NCBI GenBank assembly: GCA_027559495.1
Contig: JAMXSV010000016.1
Span: 1,364,001 to 1,428,000, forward strand
DNA length: 64,000 bases
Direction of reading: 5' to 3'
DNA from: Aurifilum marmelostoma
Lineage: Eukaryota; Ascomycota; Sordariomycetes; Diaporthales; Cryphonectriaceae
A model generated the notes under the pieces. It had not been told where the DNA came from. It saw only the letters and a program-made list of their open reading frames with translations, and did not search any database. Made by a program: the position numbers and the translations under genes. Of this stretch, positions 55,297 to 64,000 are shown piece by piece (position 1 is the first letter of the stretch; every line of letters begins with the position of its first letter).

Positions 55297-55902
55297 TGGC
55301 TTTCTATTAATAATTTAAATCCTTTCTTTTTCAATGCCTGCCTGAAACCAAGATCCGGAATGGGAGCTTGCTTGATATCCAGGGAAGTCTCTAGCCGCTA
55401 GACCCTGGGAAAGTTTGGGAATATACAGAAAGGGAGCAGACGCACAAAGTCTATCCAAATCCATCCATGCAAGTCCAGTCACACGGTTGACCCTGAGAGA
55501 TGTGAATAAAGACATGGCTTTGTCTGTGGCTGAGTTAGTCTAGGCCGATCAAGTCTGGGTTGCCGCTATCATTGTCTCGGGAGTCTTTATTGGATGCCAA
55601 AATAAGAACAATCAACACTCGACTGACAGGTACTTGCCTGCAGCGTTCTTTTTCGATGCTAATGGCTTCCCATAATACACCCTTTTAAAACAGAGGAAGA
55701 ATAAATCAGACGGTGTGCTTGAACTTCAAGCTTCTCATCCTTGACATAATTGAACTCCATATATTGAACCTCCAGCAGAATCTTCCTTCCTTCGATCGCG
55801 ATAATCACTTCCCACACCATCAGCATATACTTTGATGAGTGCCAGCGATCTCGTATACCCGCCCAACTTGTCACAACATTATCTATCGCCAAGAACTTGT
55901 CA
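55297..55902. other. Intergenic, no gene seen
   Basis: 3' flank of the Zn2Cys6 gene. A stretch on the minus strand near 55340-55420 resembles a tRNA A box but does not fold as a tRNA. Confidence 0.5.
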
Positions 55903-56127
55903 GAAATGTGTTACACAGTTTTCTATTTAGCACGATGCAAACATTGTCGCATAATACACTCCGGCGCCGGCGCCGTGCCTTGTCTTCGATACGCCGCCAC
56001 TGGTCAGGAATGTGTCGATAAGACAGTCACCGGAGAAAGGAGTACAATCTGTTGTCGGTCATGTAGATCTGGCAGCGGACGGAATTGCTGGTGCAAGGTG
56101 ACGCCTGGTCTGAGGGTCTGGAAGTAG
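55903..56127 (+). CDS. Small Cys-rich hypothetical protein
   Basis: A 74-residue frame starting MCYTVFYLARCKHC, with nine or ten Cys in total (VPCLRY, GQECVD, TICCRSCRS, CWCKV). The early C-x8-C-x2-C arrangement and the MC start resemble small uncharacterised fungal proteins with possible zinc binding. There is no signal peptide, so it is not an obvious secreted effector. An ATG two codons upstream (55897) is in frame. Support is only the Cys pattern. Confidence 0.45.
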   Translation, partial: EMCYTVFYLARCKHCRIIHSGAGAVPCLRYAATGQECVDKTVTGERSTICCRSCRSGSGRNCWCKVTPGLRVWK

Positions 56128-56410
56128 GAGGTTGCCTAGATACCGATTGAATCACCACCCATAGACATACCCGTTCATCACGATCCGATACCATACAAGT
56201 TAAGCAAATAAATCATCAATAAGTGGTCAATAGTATACTGTTTCTGATTCGGAACCCTGTCGCGGGAGACTGAGATTTCCGAAAGAGTCGTCGTCCCACG
56301 TTGCTGCTCTAAATTTAGGCTGCTCGAAAAAGCTCTATATCTACACAGGCTCCCAAACTTGCTCTGTTCAGTATGATTTAGGTCATAATTCTGACAAGCC
56401 CAGTCCGAAG

Positions 56411-59400
56411 CTATGACCAAGTCCCATTTGCAGGACCAAAGTAGCCCGTCGACGGCATCTGCAACCACGGGGTCCCGTTGTAGTCCGCCGTATTCTGCCA
56501 GACCGTGTTGCCCCACCACGAGGGGAACTCGACACCAGGCCCGTACGTGATTGCAAAGAATATAACGATGCCAGAGATCGCAAGGCCCTAGAAGAAGCAG
56601 AACAACAATTTGGCGTTAGAAAGTGGTGGCAAATCATGACAAGTGGTCCATCCATAGCAAACTTACCGTGTCCAAAGCAGCAGCAAGGATGTAGTTATAT
56701 TTTGTCCTACAGCCACGTCAGTTACAGGTACTTAGAACAGCCAATATCGCTAGATTCACTTACCACCAGGCGCGGAAGCGGTTGAAGATAATCTTGTTGA
56801 AGACAAGATTGACAATGTACCAGCTGGAATAATTGATACCAGTCGCAGGCGGAACGTTATACGTGCCTACACGGGTTTTGTAAAAAAAAGAAGTCGTCAG
56901 CCATAATTCTCAGACAGGTCTTCTCCGACCCAGAAATTCGCAAAATTGGGATTCGGAGGACTTGCCTACGAATATAAGTGGCCAGTTCGTCTTGCGAAAG
57001 AAATCCCACTTTGTTTTCTTCCAGAGGAAATAGGTGATGGGTGGCAGCACCAGCCCGATCCAGAAGAAATGTAGCTGTGCAAGCAAGAATTAGCGATGGA
57101 GGCGACGACGGGTGACACTTCGACAGGGTGCAAGACAACATAAAGTCATGGGTGGTGTCAAGAGAAAGCGACAGGCGTAATTAACGATCTGATGGAAATG
57201 AGGAGCCGGTGGGTGTGCAGTGGTGGTGTACTGTTGATGTTACGTACCAAACCCGAGTAAATTCGTCCAGCAGAGTAGATCCTAGCGGGGCCTATAAGCC
57301 CCCAAATGATCGAGGAACTGTACACTGTCAAGCCGTTCGGACAGGTGAATCCGTTTGGCTGATCATCGTCGCAGATTCCATCCACATTTGCCAGCATCCA
57401 TAGGGTTACTCCAACCTGTGTCAGAGCACCCAGTATCGTGGCAAGACCCTGCGCGAAGAAAAGAGTCCTTGTTGGGATCTTGAGGTAGTGTGCTAGCTTC
57501 ACTGTTTTTTGGAGGGGTTTTACCTCGTCAGTCATTGCCTTGAGTGTGTATAGGTGAGAGAGCTTACTGTCTTGGGCAAAATAGAGCCCCTGGCCCACCA
57601 CGTCTGTGGACAGGATTTTGAACAGCATAGTTGCGACAGGCTTGCCCTGAAAGAGATAGCCCCCGATGAATTCAGACAACACGTTGATTTGGTTTGAATT
57701 CACGTTGGAAATCGCTTGCACAATGCCGGTTGGGACCATATATATGACCGGAATGACGAGGGCGAGTACGATGCCATACACCGGAAGGCCGGTGTGGAAC
57801 CCCTCCGTCATACCAACACACATGCCAAAAACAACCAGGACGACGGCAAGCCACCACCAGATGGGCACCTTCTTGTAGTTCTTCATCAACCGGGCGTGGA
57901 TGTCGAGTTTCGTGGTGCCCTTGAGCCCATGGACTATCTCCTCCCAATGGAAGAAATACACATGGGAGAGGACGCTGGTAATGGAGGCAAAGGATAAGCC
58001 GTAGACGAAGGCAAAGGTCGCAGGGAGGTACGGAGGGCTATACGTCTTGTACTTGGCCTCATCGAAGGTCGATCCCGTCATTACCCTGGACGAGTCGTAT
58101 TGCTGCCCAAAGCGGTCGTACACATCTGCGGTGCAGAAGGGCAAGTAGGCTGTGAACCACGTGTTGGTATAGTACAGGGCGGGCGTGACGATCCAAAAGA
58201 AGAGCACGAAACCGAAGAAGACGTTCACGGCGGCCCAGTGGGGACTGAGAAGCGGGTTCGTGTTGTAGGCCACCATGGACCAGTCGAAGGTCAGCGGGAA
58301 GAGCCCCATGCCCGTCACCATACCAAAGACATTGTTGACCGCGATATTGTTCGGCGCGATCCAGCATATCCAGGTGAAGTAGGAAAGACCTGTGAAGATC
58401 AGTCCCGGGAACCAGTACCACACAAATGCAGCCGCCCCGACGACCATGAAGAAGTTGATGCGGCTGATTCTCCAGCCATCCGCCACCGCATTGGCCTTTG
58501 AGTGCAGAGAGCTGAGCAGGGCAACGTTGCTCAGCACACCTGGCCAGATCATGCTTGCCGGCTCAACAATCCACCTCGCGCTCAGCCCAGCCACGCCGTA
58601 ACCCAGTAGCTGGCAGCACAGGACAACCATGACGCTGAAGCCCGGCTTCAGGGTGAAGCCGTAGAACTTGGCAGCCTGGATGATGTTGGTAGCATCTGCG
58701 GAGCCAAAACCGAAAGAGACATTACTCATGATGGTGACGAGGGCATGTTCCTTGATGTTGAAGTGCCGGTCCGGGTTGAAACGGCTGATGGGCAGCAGGT
58801 TGGCGATGGCCACGCCGATGGGAAAAGCTAGCAGTTCAGCCACCAAGGAAACGATATGAACACCAGGGTAGCGCAGGCCGAAGAACTGATTCACGCCTGC
58901 ACCCAGGAACACGAACACCTTTTCCCGGGAGTTCACCCGTCTTGTTAGCCCTGGTCAAGAATTTACACCCCTTCATCCTTTGCTCGTGGACTTACAATAC
59001 CCAAGAACCAGGCCCGGAAGGTGTTGACTGGCATCTCTGGGTCGTCGTATTCAGGAACCACCGCTCTGACGGCTGGGAAGGGACTCGTGTCGGCTTCCCA
59101 ATCACCCTCGATATCATCTTCGCCGATCACTCGGGCCAGGTCGACCTCGAGCTCAGCCAGATGACCATTGAGGATCTCAGTCCCAGCACCGTCGTGAGAG
59201 TCCTGAATCTCCTTCTCAGACAGAGCGTGGTTGGGTTCAGTAACGGTCCCGTCACCCTTGCCGACCATGTCGAGGCCCTTAGTGCCGTCCATGGTGAACC
59301 CAGAACCGTCGGCGAAGGCACTGTTGATGCTATTACCAAGAGGCGTGCTTGGCAAATTCGTGCTATCAAACTTGAAACTCAGACGGGGGGCTGTCCGCAC

Positions 59401-59466
59401 GCACGAAGTTACTCCGCGACTACTCATTGTATACATATTCCAAGGTGCAGTGGCGTACGTACGCAC
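56411..59466 (-). CDS. OPT-family oligopeptide transporter
   Basis: Six exons: 59466-58996, 58918-57248, 57074-56966, 56866-56764, 56706-56667 and 56587-56411; all phases agree, giving 856 residues. The N-terminal 150 residues are hydrophilic and acidic. NTFRAWFLGI/VFVFLGAGVNQFFGLRYP begins the membrane domain of about 14-16 helices. Family marks include GFGSADATNIIQAAKFYG, SPPYLPATFAFVYGLSFAS, YGIVLALVIPVIYMVPTGIV and the C-terminal FVGTYNVPPATGINYSSWY and NRFRAWWTKYNYILAAALDT. It should import small peptides (possibly glutathione or metal-peptide complexes) with protons across the plasma membrane. One exon is only 40 bases. The intron after LIFVG starts with GC (GCAAGT), a GC-AG intron, needed to keep the conserved residues. 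The first ATG is uncertain; 59427 is a possible alternative. Confidence 0.93.
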
Positions 59467-60345
59467 GGCCTAGCCCAGTAAATCCTCTTATCATGATGAG
59501 TGGAGTGACATTGCAGGATTATCGGCTTTGTCCGGCGACACAACAATAGACGTACGTTATGGCACAAGGTATGTATCTCGTCTGGCAATCTCAACCAGAT
59601 TGAAGACCCCCCACTCTATCTTGCAAATCTGTTGCCGTACGTATAATGGCACTTTATCGTTACGAAAGAAAAAAAGGAAAGAGAAATCCAGGGCTAGGCC
59701 TGGCGGAGAAATTGCCGGTCCCCATCGCCTGTCGGTTCGAACCAATAACGGCGGCTTGCTTTATCAAGTCACAATACGCCGGGGTGTAGATGTGCCCGCC
59801 TAACCACACCCGGCATGTGCATCTTGTCAGATAAAAGGGATTGCCTCCATTTCAAGTAGGGCTGGGTCAAGAAAGCATTTTTAGCGACGTTGGTGAAATA
59901 TTGAAAGTACACACCTTGATTTGGCGTTGGATACTACGTAGTATTTACTACAGAGGCAAGGAGAGGCCTGTAATATTGAGGGTGTCAATGATTTCAGTGG
60001 TCATATGTACCCTAGGGTACTTGGCCGGTCGCAAAATATGAATTACCCAATTTTGGTCAGCAGCGTATAGTGCTGTGATGATGCAGAAGAAACATTAGAA
60101 TTTGTGTCACGCCTTGAGTTGATTGACCAGCTTCCTTCTCCAAAAACGAAAACAAAAGGTCGGGAAGAAAACTGGATCGCATGTAGATTGTGAACTTGTA
60201 TAAGTATGATATCTGATTCTTGTATAATATCTGATTCTTGACTTAGTCAATAATAGTAGAGCTGATCATTGGGTCAGACCCTATGTCGACATTCTGATGA
60301 TTAAGTAACTATCCCATGCTGCGATTTTTCCTGCTGTATGACTGA
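59467..60345. other. Intergenic, no gene seen
   Basis: Upstream of the OPT gene and downstream of the MFS gene. AT-rich, with a repeated TATCTGATTCTTG motif near 60208-60240. Confidence 0.55.
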
Positions 60346-62412
60346 TTAGTCCTTCCTGACGTGCGACTTGCGGACGACATCAGTATCATTCTTCTCAACA
60401 TCTCGACGAGTCATCTCGTCCCCTTCATCTTCTGGGCCCTCCTCCTCTTCACCAGACACAGGCGCCGAGATTCCTTCCTCATCGCATTGTCGCGCCTCAG
60501 TCTCAGCCTCTCGCTCCGACCCTCGCTTCTCCTCCTTCCTCTGTAGTCCTTTGTCTTTAATAAAGAACATCAGCAGCCAGCAACAGCTAATGCAGCCGAC
60601 CCAGAAGTAGAATACTGATCGCGATGCCAGAGTATAGGCGTCAAGAATCATGTCCTTTTGAGCCCCTGAGAGGCCCGACAGGTCGGGCGCAGAGAAGACA
60701 GACGACTTGATTCTGTCGGCTACCGTCTGAGGTATCAGCGGTGGAGAGGGCAGCTTGTCGATCAAAGTGTTGGAGTACAAAGCTGAAGCAACAGCTAAGC
60801 CGCAAGCACCGCCAAGAGACCGCAGGAAGTTCCGAGAGCTGATGACAACGGCTCGGTCGGCCTTCGCAGAATGCGCCTGGGCAGCGACGAGTGTGGGCTG
60901 GAAAGTGAATCCGACCCCCATTCCCTGAATAATCAAGGTCGCAATCATGCCAGCCAGCGGGAATGTCCTGGAAAACCTGCTCTCGACCACAGTCGCGGTG
61001 ACCCAGAGTGAGAACCCCACCCAGATTACCTCGCCATACCTGTTGAGCCGGGACATGTATTGGCCAGAAGCGATTGATGCCATCGACTGCGGCAGCACAA
61101 CAGGAAGGATCATCAGGGCTGATTGTATCACCGTCATCTGTCGGACAATCTGATAGAAGAGCGGAAGATAGTATAGAATGCTATAGTAGCTTAATCCACT
61201 AACGAACCAATCTATGGCGTTAGCGACCATCCCATCGTGGGCTATTCTTACCTATATACTCGTACGAGGAGGGGCTCAGAGTCATCTCTGTCATCTCTCT
61301 CCACACAGGGGGCACGCGGGGCAACGCGACGTTGAGAGCCTAGGCAGGATCAGCGAGTCCTGACTAAGGGAAGAGAACGGTGGTCACAGAGACACAATTT
61401 ACAAAGTAGGAACAGTATCACGGAACGGCGTCTCAACTTACATCAGAAAGTTTTGGACCATCATGGCAGCCAGTGCAGGCTTCTTGAACAGGCGGACTAC
61501 AGTCAACCGAGATAGAGTCATTTCAGTTCATCGCACATCAACGAGGCTTCATGAGCTCTGGGCTCTCGAGGTTGATGGATTGTACTTACATGGGAACATG
61601 GGAAGTCTGGCCACCTTCCATTCGTTCAGGCCAAATAGGACGAGGAACGAAGAGCCAATGGTCAGCATGGCGATCACCATCGGTGAGTTCGAAGCGAACT
61701 GGGTGCCTATGCCGGAGATAGGAATCAGGAGGAGGATTGTGCCAACGGAGCTGAAGAAGATCCCAAGATAGTCGATCTTGGCTAGTTTCGCCCTCAACGG
61801 CTCTGGCGGAATAGTCTGTGGCGGCAGCAGGACATAGAGTATCAGCCCTGAACAGACAGCCAGGGGACAGAGGAGCCAGAACAGGGCCCTCCAGGTTACC
61901 CGTTCTGCGAATAACGACGAGATGAAGGGCCCGATCGCGTTGCCCAACCCAACGCATGAGCCGAGGATGCCCATGAACTTGCCCCTCTGCTTGAGGGTCG
62001 TTACATCCGAGACGACCATCATAGCCAGGGCCATGTTGGCCCCCGAAGCAACGCCACTGATGGCCCTGAAGGCGAATAGTTGAGGGCCGGTCTTTGCGAA
62101 CGAGCAGAGCAGGTCACCGAGACCCAGCAAGCCGAGGCTCGAGATCAACATGACCTTGCGTCCAAATATGTCGGAGAGCCGGCCATAAAGCACCTGGAAT
62201 GCAGTGTTTGCTATCAAGGAAGATGTGCCCGCCCATGTTATCGTCGACGAACTGTTCAGGTCACGGCCGATAGTAGGCAAGACGACGCCTATCGATTGCT
62301 GGTCGATGAAGGTGATTAAAAGCGCAGACGCCAGTGCGCAAAAGACGACGACGAGGCGACCAGTTGGTAAGACATTGGTCTGGTCGTGCAACACGGGTTC
62401 CGATTTGGCCAT
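60346..62412 (-). CDS. MFS multidrug transporter (DHA2-like, 14 TM)
   Basis: Exons 62412-61590, 61496-61442 and 61198-60346 encode 576 residues. The introns are GTAAGT...TGTAG and a 243-base GTAAGT...GTTAG; joining exons 2 and 3 yields MMVQNFLIGLSYYSILYYLP, the usual family sequence. Motif A is GRLSDIFGRK between helices 2 and 3. IDQQSIGVVLPTIGRDL corresponds to the D1 motif of the 14-helix drug:H+ antiporters, and motif C-like GSCVGLGNAIGPFIS lies in helix 5. The C-terminal tail of about 70 residues is highly charged. It should export small lipophilic compounds or metabolites across the plasma membrane. It lies 0.9 kb from the OPT gene on the same strand. An alternative short exon (about 61250-61340) can be drawn inside the long intron but does not keep phase. 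Confidence 0.92.
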
Positions 62413-64000
62413 GTCGAAGTGCAGCGGTGCCTCCGCGACACGACTGTGTCGGTATGAAGGAAGTCTGTGCCCACGACACCCTACCTCGACGGAGATACGG
62501 GAAACCTCGTCTTGTATGTAGAGAGGAATGTCACAATGACTGAACCAGTTATTTCTCGGTGGCGATTTGATGTGTGTGTGGGTACGTAAATTTCTGCCAG
62601 CTGCTTAGACATCGGCATGCAGAAATCGATTAGCCCGCTGCCAGAGACGTCAGAGGGTAATTCGAGGCGACAAAAATATGAGGAAGGAAGGAATAGAGAA
62701 GCAGCGAGGAAGGGAGGAAAAGTGAAGAGGAGGATAGAAGCTGTTGCGCGGAACCCTTAGTCAAAGGCGAAAGCCGAATTCGCTGTGGGCCCCTCTAGTT
62801 GCTGACCCAAAGCACACTGGAGGGCCCTCTCTTGCAGCCCGTTGTTGGTCTCCGCCCTTTCTCTAACCCCGATATGGCAGGACGTCTACTTGACTCACGT
62901 TTCGTCTGGAGGAGTTTCGCCATTCGATTGCAGTCTACATTGGAAACTTTTCTCAGGATCTCGCTCGTACTCTTGCTACAGTACTAAATGTGCCACATCA
63001 GCCACATCTCTCAAAACTGCGCCAATTAAGATACGGACAGGCCCATCAAGAACAATTCGCTGATGGCCAGGATCCTGTCTACCTCGCCATGGAGACTGGC
63101 GTGAATGGACAGGCCGTTAGCCACAGGTACAGAGATATTCGCGTTCAGCACACCAGTAGCCGCGACATGGCGGCCAATCGCCAGGTACCCTGTTATGTGG
63201 CATCCCCAAGTCGCGAGGTCTAAGTTTAGAGCCCAAGTCATCATCATGAATGACAATTTAATTCCACCGGCAAGCATGCATACAATATAAAGTTAGCCCG
63301 GTGCTTGACTCGGCGCCGCATTGTCCACTCAGGCAATGGCAATTCTCTGACCTGTTCCGGACGAGCCCGGCAAAGAAGTGCTTGGCATCTCGGATGCCGT
63401 CCGGGACGAGATTCAAGCCCGGACACGGCCTTCGCCACGGTCCTCGCTCTTCACATTCTCGTGAGAAAGGCCCGTCAAGCCTCCGGGTGGCTCTTGCTCA
63501 AAAAATTCCGGAATCTGGGTGTAAGGTTATGACAGCCTACTGAGTAGCTGTGGGAACAGGTATAGCAACTGAACATCAATATCACCATTGCATTTCAGCT
63601 GTCAAAATTTACGCGTTCTTTTGCATCCCGAGCTCATGCGCATTTCTTACGGCTTCCTACGAGAATGTTCCTCAGGAGCAATAATGGGCTTAGGCTACTA
63701 GCAGGGCGGGTGAATATCCTAACACCGGGGCTTGAATATTCTTCTCCTCCAAAAAATAAAGGATCATCCTCGCCACTCCGGAACGTCGGCACGGCGTCTA
63801 TGCAAAAAATTTTTTAGCTGCATCATACGAAAAGCGTGACAAATATTTCAGCTTAAGCTAGACAGATGAAAAGGAAATGTCGCTCGAAGTGATGAATGAA
63901 CAACGCGGAATGCAACCATGACTACTACCACTCTAAAGACCGACGTTCGAATGCGGACTGTGTGTTTAACGTAACTGCTTGCTCAGACGGTGTCCCGTGA
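62413..64000. other. Right end of window, no gene seen
   Basis: Promoter side of the MFS gene (GA/CT-rich near 62650-62750), followed by DNA with only short overlapping open frames on both strands (62799-63543). The last 300 bases are AT-rich. No supported feature. Confidence 0.5.

Noticed and set aside
55330..55420. tRNA-like A box (GTCTAGCGGCTAGAG) on the minus strand
   Set aside because: No acceptor stem, anticodon arm or proper B box can be formed.
63026..63290. Opposing open frames near the right edge
   Set aside because: The two strands are open over the same bases, and neither has recognisable motifs or splice context.

Overview
The window is nuclear DNA of a filamentous ascomycete, most likely a Sordariomycete. 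The signs are short GT-AG introns of 50-120 bases, moderately GC-rich coding DNA, pyrimidine-rich leaders, and typical fungal families: a PTH11-like membrane protein, an APSES/Mbp1 factor, Zn2Cys6 factor, Met8, Fta1/CENP-L, catalase-peroxidase, P450, CVNH lectin, and OPT and MFS transporters. All exon joins were made by hand from splice signals, reading phase and family conservation. No database was searched.

Layout. 1-23 kb holds the 3' end of a rhodopsin/PTH11-like gene, an alpha/beta hydrolase, a 5'-nucleotidase-type phosphoesterase, a GNAT acetyltransferase, a LYR/Cup1-like mitochondrial protein, the Mbp1-like APSES cell-cycle factor, a secreted CVNH protein with Thr/Lys-rich tail, a Vac1/Pep7-like FYVE protein, Met8 siroheme synthase and a Fta1/CENP-L kinetochore protein. 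25-34 kb holds catalase-peroxidase, an FAD monooxygenase and a P450, all on the + strand, then an intron-containing tRNA-Asp. 35-44 kb holds a small Cys-rich protein, a 1493-residue acidic protein and a signal-peptide/TM protein. 43.6-52.2 kb is gene-poor, with microsatellites, an aldo-keto reductase relic, unexplained open fragments, one broken hypothetical gene and an AT-rich island. 52-62.4 kb holds a Zn2Cys6 regulator, a small Cys-rich ORF, a six-exon OPT transporter and an MFS drug transporter. The last 1.6 kb shows nothing convincing.

The most consistent unexpected signal is that six genes change frame by exactly one base, each at a run of 5-7 G or C, while the protein family continues intact on the other side. 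This points to homopolymer indels in the assembly rather than six pseudogenes, and an automatic annotation would truncate those genes. The most biologically interesting candidates are a mitochondrial presequence-like extension of the catalase-peroxidase, a coding-looking 119-codon ORF in frame after the Mbp1 stop, the long CVNH protein, a GC-AG intron in the OPT gene, and two AT-rich, CpG-poor islands compatible with RIP-mutated repeats. I found no clearly new multi-gene system. The FAD monooxygenase/P450 pair and the regulator/OPT/MFS group are the only plausible functional groupings, and both are inferred.
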